Assembly: GCA_011250595.1 (NCBI GenBank) | Contig: JAANMP010000022.1 | Coordinates: 1 to 64,000, forward strand | DNA length: 64,000 nt | From: Bacillus sp. MM2020_1 | GTDB lineage: Bacteria > Bacillota > Bacilli > Bacillales > Cytobacillaceae | Reading direction: 5' to 3' | Shown here: positions 56,798-64,000 of the stretch, piece by piece | Layout of the letters: each line of letters begins with the position of its first letter | Numbering within the stretch: position 1 is the stretch's first letter | Notes under the pieces: model-generated | Told to the model about the DNA's origin: nothing | What the model saw: only the letters and a program-made list of their open reading frames with translations | Databases searched by the model: none | Translations under genes and position numbers: made by a program

Positions 56798-57283
56798 TTA
56801 ATTGTTAACCTTTTTTAACAAAACAACTACCTGGGAAGCAATACCTTCTCCTCTGCCGGTAAAGCCCAGCTTCTCTGTTGTGGTCGCCTTTACATTAATT
56901 TGTTCAGGTGCTGCCTCAAGTAATTCTGCAATCCTTACGCGTATTTGCTCAATATAAGGTGCCATTTTCGGCTTTTGAGCAATAATCGTACAATCGGCAT
57001 TAACAAGTTCGTAGCCTTTGTTCTTTACCAATTGCCACACATGCTCCATCAGCTTAGCCGAATCAGCATCTTTGAAATTTGGATCAGTATCCGGAAAGTG
57101 TTTACCAATGTCGCCTTCCCCAATCGCACCAAGGCAGGCATCAGCAACAGTATGTAATAAAACATCGGCATCTGAATGACCGAGCAAGCCCTTTTCATAA
57201 GGTATGGTGATTCCACCTATAATTAACGGGCGCCCTTCTGTTAATTGATGGACATCAAAGCCCTGACCAATTCGAAACATCAT
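56798..57283 (-). CDS. ispF: 2-C-methyl-D-erythritol 2,4-cyclodiphosphate synthase
   Basis: A 161-residue IspF of the non-mevalonate isoprenoid pathway, which forms the cyclic diphosphate from CDP-ME phosphate. Metal ligands lie in GQGFDVHQ and [32 protein letters not shown] is the family C-terminal motif. The start overlaps the ispD stop by one base; ATG-ATG leaves a one-codon uncertainty. Confidence 0.98.
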   Translation of the reverse strand: MMFRIGQGFDVHQLTEGRPLIIGGITIPYEKGLLGHSDADVLLHTVADACLGAIGEGDIGKHFPDTDPNFKDADSAKLMEHVWQLVKNKGYELVNADCTIIAQKPKMAPYIEQIRVRIAELLEAAPEQINVKATTTEKLGFTGRGEGIASQVVVLLKKVNN

Positions 57284-57966
57284 TAAAAACCCCTTTTTCT
57301 TAATATAGCCTCAGCAAAGAATAAATCTTCCGGTGTTGTTAATTTTATATTATCGTAATCGCCTTCTACCATGGCAACCGGATACTTAAGCCGCTCAACC
57401 AAACTAGCATCATCTGTTCCTAGGAAGTAATCCTTTTCTGCCTGTTCGTACGCTTCCTTAAGAAGTAAAACGCGAAAAGCTTGTGGGGTTTGAACAGCCC
57501 ACAAGCTTGAACGTTCGACAGTTTCAACGACCACACCGTCATCTACCTTTTTGATGGTGTCTTTTGCCGGCACTCCCAAAATGGCTGCACCTGTTTCTTC
57601 AGCAATGTCTGCTAAACGGTGGATGTGTTCTTTTAAGATAAAAGGACGTGCCGCATCATGGACAAGAATAATTCCGTTGGGTTCCACTGATTTAAGTGCA
57701 TTATAAATACTATCCTGACGTTCTTTGCCGCCCGGTACTAAGGTAATTACTTTCGTTACATTGTACCTGGCTAGTAACACTTTAAATTCCGGTTCATCCT
57801 GGGGGTGAATGGCAAGAATCATTCCACTGCATGCCTCATCCTGTTCAAACACCCGAAGTGTATGAATGAGGACAGGAATCCCGTTTAGCTCCAGCAAAAG
57901 CTTATTTTTCCCTGCACCCATCCTTTTTCCCTGGCCGGCTGCCGGGAGAATGACTTGGTAAGTCAT
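57283..57966 (-). CDS. ispD: 2-C-methyl-D-erythritol 4-phosphate cytidylyltransferase
   Basis: A 227-residue IspD, which attaches CMP to methylerythritol phosphate. The nucleotide-binding [15 protein letters not shown] at residues 8-22 and VHDAARPF near residue 103 are intact. It is directly coupled to ispF through a one-base overlap and follows yacL by 26 bases. Confidence 0.98.
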   Translation of the reverse strand: MTYQVILPAAGQGKRMGAGKNKLLLELNGIPVLIHTLRVFEQDEACSGMILAIHPQDEPEFKVLLARYNVTKVITLVPGGKERQDSIYNALKSVEPNGIILVHDAARPFILKEHIHRLADIAEETGAAILGVPAKDTIKKVDDGVVVETVERSSLWAVQTPQAFRVLLLKEAYEQAEKDYFLGTDDASLVERLKYPVAMVEGDYDNIKLTTPEDLFFAEAILRKRGF

Positions 57967-57992
57967 AAAATTTACCCCACTCTATCTAGTAT

Positions 57993-59081
57993 CTATAGTG
58001 CTTTTTCTAATAATTTGGGTTTAGCAAAAATCATGCGTCCCGCGGATGTCTGAAGAACACTCGTGACAAGAACCTCAATTCTTTTACCGATATATTCTCT
58101 TCCTTCCTCGACGACAATCATCGTACCGTCATCTAAATAGGCAACGCCTTGATGATATTCTTTTCCATCTTTAATGACTTGAACCGTTAATTCCTCACCA
58201 GGCAGGACTACAGGCTTGACGGCATTGGCTAAATCATTGATGTTTAGCACCGAAACATTTTGTAATTCACAAACTTTATTCAGGTTAAAATCATTTGTAA
58301 CTAAGATGCCATTTGTAATTTTTGCTAATTTAACGAGCTTTGAGTCCACTTCACTAATTTCCTCAAAATCTCCCTCATAAATTTCCACCTTAATGGCGAG
58401 TTCCTTTTGAATTCGATTTAAGATATCCAAACCTCTGCGGCCGCGGTTTCGTTTCAACACATCGGAAGAGTCGGCAATATGCTGTAATTCTTCAAGTACG
58501 AATTGAGGAATGACAATGGTACCTTCTAAAAATCCTGTCTGACAAATATCGGCTACACGACCATCAATGATGACACTTGTATCTAATATTTTCAAAGGAT
58601 GATTAACTTCCTTATCATTTTCTTCATCAGCGCCCTTTTTCTTATTACTGCGGTTCCCAAAAAGACCTAAGAGCTCATCCCGTTTCTTGAATCCAACCTG
58701 AAAACCCATATAACCAAACAAGATGGTAAGCAGGATTGGAGCAACGGCATTTAATATTGGGACCTGAACGGCATTAAGGGCGAAGCCGATTAAAAAGGCT
58801 ACCAACAGGCCGAATATTAAGCCCACACTACCAAAAAGAACATCTGTCACAGGAACCTTTACTAAAGAATCCTCAGCCCACTTAATAAAATTAAAGACAT
58901 AATCTACTGCCCAAAAGGTAATAAGATAAAAAATAATAGCACCTAAAACAGCAGTGATATACGAGTTGCTAATCAGGGGAATGTCATTGATATGAAGTAA
59001 TTTAAACAATTCCGGTAATAATAAAATACCAAGCGTACCACCCATAATGAGGAAGCAAGCCTGCACAATACGTTTTAACAT
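57993..59081 (-). CDS. yacL: PIN/TRAM-domain membrane protein YacL
   Basis: A 362-residue protein with four N-terminal membrane segments (about residues 1-135), a PIN nuclease-like domain starting [14 protein letters not shown] and containing [11 protein letters not shown], and a C-terminal TRAM domain ([11 protein letters not shown] to [10 protein letters not shown]). Its cellular role is not established. The ATG at 59081 follows GGAGGTGAAGGA; the longer frame is unlikely. It is at its usual place between disA and ispD. Confidence 0.94.
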   Translation of the reverse strand: MLKRIVQACFLIMGGTLGILLLPELFKLLHINDIPLISNSYITAVLGAIIFYLITFWAVDYVFNFIKWAEDSLVKVPVTDVLFGSVGLIFGLLVAFLIGFALNAVQVPILNAVAPILLTILFGYMGFQVGFKKRDELLGLFGNRSNKKKGADEENDKEVNHPLKILDTSVIIDGRVADICQTGFLEGTIVIPQFVLEELQHIADSSDVLKRNRGRRGLDILNRIQKELAIKVEIYEGDFEEISEVDSKLVKLAKITNGILVTNDFNLNKVCELQNVSVLNINDLANAVKPVVLPGEELTVQVIKDGKEYHQGVAYLDDGTMIVVEEGREYIGKRIEVLVTSVLQTSAGRMIFAKPKLLEKAL

Positions 59082-59289
59082 TCCTTCACCTCCTCTACTC
59101 ATTATAAACATTTTCATGGAAATGAAACCTTAATTTCCAGATTATTTTTCAGTTACAAAATCGTATAAAAAATTATCTTGTTAGTTAAAATAAATAGGTT
59201 TAGGATATCTTCCCTAGGGTAACATTGGAAAAATTTCGTGTCAAACGATTGGATTTTTTTTACTTTCGTTAACCCGAAGTTTATTAACA

Positions 59290-60363
59290 CTAAAGATGAC
59301 GGTCGGTGTATAACCGTTCTTTAATCAATTTAAAGCCTTCTTTGATCTTTTTAGCCCGAACTTCCCCGATTCCTTCTACTTCATCTAGTTCTTCAACTGA
59401 TGCGGAAATAATTTTGGAAAGCTCACCAAAACTGCTAATTAGATTTTCGATAATGATAGAAGGAAGTCTTGGTATTTTATGAAGAATTCGGTAGCCGCGC
59501 GGACTTTTATTCTCATCCAGATGCACATAGCCGAGATATCCCATTAATTTCAAAAGAACCATATCCTCAATCGTACCGCTCGTAGCGATAGCCTGCATCT
59601 TTCCAAGCACGTCTCTTGCTTTGATGTCTCTGTCAAAGGCATAATCCTTGATAATGAGCATCGTCTCGTCTTCCAAATCCGTTAGTATTTCATTCAATTG
59701 CAACCGAATGAGACGGCCTTCTGTTCCCAACTCATGTAAATAGGTTAGCAGTTCATTCTTAATCTTTAAGACCATTTCAAACCGATGGAGAACAAGCAAA
59801 AAGTCGTTATAGGTAACCGACTCCTCAAACTCGAGAATACTCAAATTGGTAATACTTTGTTCCAAAACTGTCTTATACTTTTCAAGTGTCTGTATCGCTT
59901 GATTCGCTTTTGTTAAAATAACAGCAATATCTTTTAATGCATAGCGGAAATTCCCTTGGTATAGGGTAATGACATTTCTCCGTTGCGAAATCGCAATGAC
60001 TAAAGCTTTGGTCTGCTTTGCAACTCTTTCAGCTGTGCGATGCCTCATCCCTGTTTCTGAAGAAGGAATATCGGAGTCAGGAGCCAACTGGGCATTGGCA
60101 AAGAGAATTTTATTTCCTAATTCGTTGAGGATGATGGCACCGTCCATTTTTGCTAATTCATATAAAAAGCTAGGCGAAAATGGACAATTGATTTCAAAAC
60201 CGCCGTCAACGATGCTTTTCACTTTTTCGTTAAATCCAATGACAATGAGGCCTCCCGTGTTCGCACGGAGAACATTGTCGATTCCCTCACGGATGGGTGT
60301 ACCAGGTGCAAGGAACTGTAAAATTTCACTTACGGTATGTTCACCTAGCTTTTTATTCTCCAT
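59290..60363 (-). CDS. disA: DNA integrity scanning diadenylate cyclase DisA
   Basis: A 357-residue DisA. The N-terminal DAC domain makes cyclic di-AMP; catalytic Asp-Gly-Ala is at 74-76 and RHRTAERV at 107-114. A helical spine leads to a C-terminal helix-hairpin-helix DNA-binding domain ([18 protein letters not shown]). It scans chromosomes and halts c-di-AMP synthesis at branched DNA, delaying sporulation. It starts 3 bases after radA, with which it is functionally linked. A 208-base gap to yacL holds nothing I recognise. Confidence 0.99.
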   Translation of the reverse strand: MENKKLGEHTVSEILQFLAPGTPIREGIDNVLRANTGGLIVIGFNEKVKSIVDGGFEINCPFSPSFLYELAKMDGAIILNELGNKILFANAQLAPDSDIPSSETGMRHRTAERVAKQTKALVIAISQRRNVITLYQGNFRYALKDIAVILTKANQAIQTLEKYKTVLEQSITNLSILEFEESVTYNDFLLVLHRFEMVLKIKNELLTYLHELGTEGRLIRLQLNEILTDLEDETMLIIKDYAFDRDIKARDVLGKMQAIATSGTIEDMVLLKLMGYLGYVHLDENKSPRGYRILHKIPRLPSIIIENLISSFGELSKIISASVEELDEVEGIGEVRAKKIKEGFKLIKERLYTDRHL

Positions 60364-60366
60364 CTG

Positions 60367-61749
60367 CTACCCTCCCAACGCTGCTTTTAATGCTTCACTT
60401 ACGTTTGAAACCCCAATGAGTTCAATTCCCTTTGGTCCCTTCCAGCCGCCAAGATTATTTGCCGGCAAGATGACCCGTTCAAATCCCAGCTTGGCCGCTT
60501 CCTGGACGCGCTGCTCAATCCTCGATACCCTTCTCACTTCGCCGGTTAACCCGACTTCACCAATAATACAATCAGTTGGTCTTGTTGGTTTATCTTTATA
60601 ACTCGAAGCAATACTCACAGATATGGCTAGATCAATCGCCGGTTCATCTAATTTTACGCCCCCTGCAACTTTCAAGTAGGCATCCTGATTCTGAAGGAGC
60701 ATTCCAACTCGTTTTTCCAATACGGCCATCAATAGAGGCACTCGGTTATGATCGATTCCAGTTGCCATTCTTCTTGGGTTCCCAAAACTAGTCGGGGATA
60801 TCAATGCTTGAATTTCAACGAGGACCGGCCTTGTCCCTTCCATTGATGCCACCACCGTAGAGCCTGCGGCACCACGTGAACGCTCTTCCAAGAATATTTC
60901 TGAAGGATTGGCCACTTCTTCAAGACCTAATTCTTTCATTTCAAAAATTCCCATTTCATTGGTTGAACCGAAACGGTTTTTGACTGCCCTTAGAATTCGG
61001 TAGGTATGGTGTCTTTCTCCTTCAAAATAGAGAACGGTATCCACCATATGCTCAAGCAACCGAGGACCTGCAATCGATCCTTCTTTGGTTACATGCCCGA
61101 CAATAAATATGGCAATCCCTTTGGTCTTCCCGATTCTCATTAATTCCGATGTACACTCACGAACTTGTGAGACACTTCCCGGTGCACTGGTTACATCTGG
61201 ATGAAATACCGTCTGAATTGAATCAATGATCACAAAGCTTGGATTCGAATTATCGATGGTTCGGTTGATTTCCTCAAGATTCGTTTCAGAGTAGACGAGG
61301 AGATTTTCAGAGGATATACCTAATCGTTCCGCACGAAGCTTGGTTTGTCGCAATGATTCCTCTCCGGATATGTATAAAACCTGATTGCCTTTATTGGCGA
61401 GTTGGGAAGATACTTGTAAGAGGAGTGTTGACTTACCGATTCCGGGGTCCCCGCCAATCAGCACTAAGGAACCCTTGACCACGCCCCCGCCAAGCACCCG
61501 GTTTAATTCATTTAAGTCCGTTAGAATCCTTGGTTCATTTTCCATCTCTATGGAGTTAATCGGCATAGGTTTAGCTAATAGTCCTGACCCGCTTTGGGAA
61601 TGAGCAAAGGCACCTCTTCTAGTCGCACCTGTTACTTCTACTTCCTCAACCATCTTATTCCATTCACCACAGCCGGGACATTTACCCATCCACTTAGCTG
61701 ACTCGTACCCGCACTCCTGACACATAAACTTTGTTTTTCGTTTTGCCAT
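60367..61749 (-). CDS. radA: DNA repair protein RadA (Sms)
   Basis: A 460-residue RecA-like branch-migration helicase. The N-terminal zinc finger uses Cys10, 13, 24 and 27; Walker [10 protein letters not shown] is at 100-108; the KNRFGSTNE motif and a C-terminal Lon-protease-like domain follow. In B. subtilis RadA is also regulated by c-di-AMP from DisA. Normal length. It is separated from clpC by 451 bases of repeat-rich DNA and a terminator. Confidence 0.99.
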   Translation of the reverse strand: MAKRKTKFMCQECGYESAKWMGKCPGCGEWNKMVEEVEVTGATRRGAFAHSQSGSGLLAKPMPINSIEMENEPRILTDLNELNRVLGGGVVKGSLVLIGGDPGIGKSTLLLQVSSQLANKGNQVLYISGEESLRQTKLRAERLGISSENLLVYSETNLEEINRTIDNSNPSFVIIDSIQTVFHPDVTSAPGSVSQVRECTSELMRIGKTKGIAIFIVGHVTKEGSIAGPRLLEHMVDTVLYFEGERHHTYRILRAVKNRFGSTNEMGIFEMKELGLEEVANPSEIFLEERSRGAAGSTVVASMEGTRPVLVEIQALISPTSFGNPRRMATGIDHNRVPLLMAVLEKRVGMLLQNQDAYLKVAGGVKLDEPAIDLAISVSIASSYKDKPTRPTDCIIGEVGLTGEVRRVSRIEQRVQEAAKLGFERVILPANNLGGWKGPKGIELIGVSNVSEALKAALGG

Positions 61750-61770
61750 TCTTCTTCGATCCTCTCATAC

Positions 61771-61923
61771 AGAAGGCGGAAGCGCCCGTTTAGCGGCGTA
61801 TGGACTGGAGCACTTTGACTAAGATAAAGGAAACACGGAGAGCGTTAGCGATCCGATGTTGACTTATCGTAGGGAAAAGGGCGAAGTCCGCTAGCCGCTG
61901 GGCGCTGGAGCCAGACAGTTTTC
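61771..61923. repeat. Palindromic interspersed repeat (~150 bp)
   Basis: A GC-richer element in the radA-clpC gap. Its ends are inverted repeats: AAGCGCCCGTTTAGCGG (61780-61796) against CCGCTAGCCGCTGGGCGCT (61888-61906). Inside, TGGACT and AAGTCC pair and TTGACT-type words recur. It looks like a non-coding repeat of the kind scattered between genes in some bacilli; no open frame fits. It could fold as a large hairpin RNA or DNA cruciform. Confidence 0.65.
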
Positions 61924-61973
61924 TAGGTTCAAAAACTTATACTTTTTTTCTAAAAACAAAAGGCACAAGCACC

Positions 61974-62016
61974 CTATAGCGTGGACGCTATTTGCTGGGC
62001 GCTAGAGCCAGAATCT
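61974..62016. repeat. Short relative of the palindromic repeat
   Basis: TGCTGGGCGCTAGAGCCAGA (61994-62013) matches the right end of the larger element (GCTGGGCGCTGGAGCCAGA at 61897-61915) with one substitution. It is preceded by a small TAGCGT-GG-ACGCTA hairpin at 61977-61990. It appears to be a truncated copy. Confidence 0.6.
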
Positions 62017-62060
62017 GTTTACTATTTCAAGGTTACCACACCTAATTTATTTTTTCACTT

Positions 62061-62095
62061 CAAAGCGCAAGCGCCCTGGAGCAGGACAATTTTCA
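62061..62095. repeat. Third truncated repeat copy
   Basis: AAGCGCAAGCGCCCTGGAGC (62063-62082) followed by AGGACAATTTTC resembles the same repeat end (GCGCTGGAGCCAGACAGTTTTC) with rearranged bases, and contains a GCGCAAGCGC mini-hairpin. Together with the two other copies it fills the radA-clpC gap. Confidence 0.5.
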
Positions 62096-62125
62096 AAGTC
62101 GAAATTATTATACTTTCTTTTCTCG

Positions 62126-62168
62126 AAAAAAAGAGGTACACGATTTTTCTTTATTTACGTGTACCTCT
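62126..62168 (-). terminator. Terminator of the clpC operon
   Basis: On the minus strand AGAGGTACACG and CGTGTACCTCT form a perfect 11-bp stem followed by six or more T residues, 32 bases after the clpC stop. It separates clpC from radA. Confidence 0.93.
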
Positions 62169-62200
62169 GCATGGGTATAGCAGCCTAATTGATTACCATT

Positions 62201-64000
62201 CTATTTGACCAAACTTGTTTTCTCAGCAGTTCGAACAGTGAATTCACCATTGTCAACATCGATTACTGCATGCTGACCTGTTAATAATGTTCCTTTTAAT
62301 AGTTCTTCAGAAAGCCGGTCTTCAATATGCTTTTGAATCGCACGGCGTAATGGTCGTGCACCATACTCTGGGTCATAACCTTCTTCGGAAATTTTTGCCT
62401 TTGCCGCAGCTGTTAATTCTAAGGAAATATGCTGCTCCTTTAAGCGTTTAATTAACTGCTCTGATAACAAGGTGACAATTTCTTCAAGATGCTTTCTCTC
62501 TAACGCATGGAAAACAATAATTTCATCGATCCGATTCAGGAATTCAGGACGGAAGGCTTTCTTTAATTCTCCCATTACTTTACCCTTCATATCTTTATAA
62601 TCCTGATCGCCATCTTGAATATTAAAGCCGACATACTTGTTCCGTTTGAGCGCTTCAGCACCAACATTGGATGTCATAATCAAGACCGTATTACGGAAAT
62701 CTACAGTTCTTCCTTTTGAATCTGTCAAACGGCCATCTTCAAGAACTTGGAGCAGGATATTAAATACGTCTGGGTGTGCCTTTTCAATTTCATCAAGCAA
62801 AACAACAGAGTATGGCTTTCTGCGAACCTTTTCTGTTAATTGGCCGCCTTCTTCATAGCCGACATATCCTGGCGGTGAACCAACCAGACGAGATGTAGAA
62901 TGTTTCTCCATATACTCGGACATATCAATTCGAATCATCGCATCCTCATCACCAAACATTGCCTCAGCAAGAGCACGAGCTAATTCCGTTTTACCTACAC
63001 CAGTAGGTCCTAAGAAAACGAAGGAACCAATTGGACGTTTTGGATCTTTTAATCCTGCTCTCGCACGGCGGACGGCCTTAGAAACCGCCTTAACAGCCTC
63101 CTCTTGACCAATGACACGAGAATGGAGAACTTCCTCTAAATTAAGCAGCTTCGTCATTTCTGTTTGAGCAAGCTTGGAAACAGGTACTCCCGTCCAGCTA
63201 GAAACAACACTGGCAATATCTTCAACGGTTACTTCATTATTTTCTTTCCCTTGCTTTTCTTTCCAGTTCTTCTTTGTCTCCTCGAGTTGTTCACGCAAAC
63301 GCTGTTCCGTATCCCGTAAGGAAGCAGCCTTTTCGAATTCTTGACTCTGCACAGCAGAATCTTTTTCTTTTCGAACTTCCTCAAGCTTCACTTCTAATTC
63401 TTTTAAATTAGGTGGTGTCGTAAAGGAACGAAGACGAACCTTGGACCCTGCTTCATCGATTAAATCGATCGCTTTATCCGGCAGGAAGCGATCAGAGATA
63501 TAGCGGTCTGATAATTTTACAGCTGCTTGAATGGCTTCATCAGTAATCGAGACACGGTGATGGGCCTCATAGCGATCACGCAAACCCTCTAGAATCTGAA
63601 CCGATTCTTCAGCCGTTGGTTCATCGACACGAATCGGCTGGAAACGCCGTTCTAGTGCTGCATCTTTTTCAATATATTTGCGATATTCATCGAGAGTAGT
63701 CGCACCGATACATTGAAGCTCCCCACGAGCAAGCGATGGCTTTAAGATATTGGAAGCATCTATAGCCCCTTCTGCACCACCAGCACCAATCAATGTGTGG
63801 AGCTCATCAATGAAAAGAATAATATTCCCAGCTTGGCGAATTTCATCCATAACTTTTTTTAGACGATCTTCAAATTCACCGCGATATTTTGTTCCTGCTA
63901 CGACTGTACCCATATCAAGGGTCATTACCCGTTTATCACGAAGAATTTCTGGAACCTCATTATTGACAATTTGCTGGGCGAGTCCTTCAGCAATTGCTGT
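62201..64000 (-). CDS. clpC: ATP-dependent Clp protease ATP-binding subunit ClpC (5' part outside window)
   Basis: The C-terminal 599 residues of ClpC; the frame is open to the window edge, beginning [14 protein letters not shown] just after the first Walker A. The first AAA+ domain has Walker [14 protein letters not shown]; a coiled middle domain with a UVR-like stretch follows; the second AAA+ has Walker [10 protein letters not shown], Walker [11 protein letters not shown] and sensor regions. With ClpP it degrades misfolded and regulatory proteins, aided by MecA and McsB. A 574-residue reading from the internal Met at 63925 is a window artefact. Confidence 0.98.
   Translation of the reverse strand, partial: TAIAEGLAQQIVNNEVPEILRDKRVMTLDMGTVVAGTKYRGEFEDRLKKVMDEIRQAGNIILFIDELHTLIGAGGAEGAIDASNILKPSLARGELQCIGATTLDEYRKYIEKDAALERRFQPIRVDEPTAEESVQILEGLRDRYEAHHRVSITDEAIQAAVKLSDRYISDRFLPDKAIDLIDEAGSKVRLRSFTTPPNLKELEVKLEEVRKEKDSAVQSQEFEKAASLRDTEQRLREQLEETKKNWKEKQGKENNEVTVEDIASVVSSWTGVPVSKLAQTEMTKLLNLEEVLHSRVIGQEEAVKAVSKAVRRARAGLKDPKRPIGSFVFLGPTGVGKTELARALAEAMFGDEDAMIRIDMSEYMEKHSTSRLVGSPPGYVGYEEGGQLTEKVRRKPYSVVLLDEIEKAHPDVFNILLQVLEDGRLTDSKGRTVDFRNTVLIMTSNVGAEALKRNKYVGFNIQDGDQDYKDMKGKVMGELKKAFRPEFLNRIDEIIVFHALERKHLEEIVTLLSEQLIKRLKEQHISLELTAAAKAKISEEGYDPEYGARPLRRAIQKHIEDRLSEELLKGTLLTGQHAVIDVDNGEFTVRTAEKTSLVK

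Noticed and set aside
61771..61923. CRISPR array or tRNA cluster in the radA-clpC gap
   Set aside because: There are no regularly spaced identical repeats and no cloverleaf; copies are unequal and palindromic.
61981..62208. Plus-strand open frame of 75 codons in the radA-clpC gap
   Set aside because: It runs through the repeat copies and the clpC terminator, has no ribosome-binding site and a low-complexity translation.

Overview
The window is the large transcription/translation gene block of a spore-forming, low-GC member of the Bacillaceae, read in reverse: nearly every gene is on the minus strand. Gene order and protein sequences follow Bacillus subtilis closely. The sporulation and germination genes (pdaB, kbaA, gerD, cwlD, sigH) point to an endospore former. 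The genus cannot be fixed from the sequence alone; a Neobacillus/Cytobacillus-like bacillus is a guess.

Layout, left to right. 1-360: 5' end of a 16S rRNA gene with boxA and two tandem sigma-A promoters. 360-5490: a small unknown gene, pdaB, kbaA, gerD, salA, cwlD and ybaK, a sporulation/germination group. 5490-14235: an accessory block absent from this place in B. subtilis (which has ybaJ here). It holds a GlnK/GlnL-type two-component system, a large NAD-type malic enzyme, aspartase, a dicarboxylate/amino-acid:cation symporter and a two-CBS-domain protein. 14335-18675: rpsI, rplM, truA and the ECF transporter module ecfT-ecfA2-ecfA1. 18960-33115: the alpha, spc and S10 ribosomal protein operons with rpoA, infA, adk and secY; mapA, normally between adk and infA, survives only as a decayed fragment. 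33548-38281: tuf, fusA, rpsG, rpsL, rplGB. 38417-45665: rpoC and rpoB. 45919-50300: ybxB, rplL, rplJ, rplA, rplK, nusG, secE, rpmG. 50420-51070: sigH. 51140-59081: rae1, rlmB, mrnC, cysS, cysE (T-box), gltX, ispF, ispD, yacL. 59290-64000: disA, radA and clpC (cut by the window edge).

The accessory block reads as one pathway: the symporter imports aspartate or a C4-dicarboxylate, aspartase turns aspartate into fumarate plus ammonia, fumarase (encoded elsewhere) gives malate, and malic enzyme gives pyruvate. Upstream of the symporter lie an exact TTTTGT-N4-TTTTGT direct repeat, as I recall the published B. subtilis GlnL target, and a perfect catabolite-response element just before the ribosome-binding site. 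The simplest reading is activation by the adjacent GlnL and repression by CcpA.

The most notable non-core observations are this inserted regulated pathway; a degenerate direct repeat of the rpsI 3' end and terminator on either side of the CBS gene; the mapA relic; a possibly switchable RNA leader before the malic enzyme; a changed sodium-site motif in the symporter; and a ~150-bp palindromic repeat with shorter relatives between radA and clpC. No insertion sequence, prophage, tRNA gene or CRISPR array was seen.
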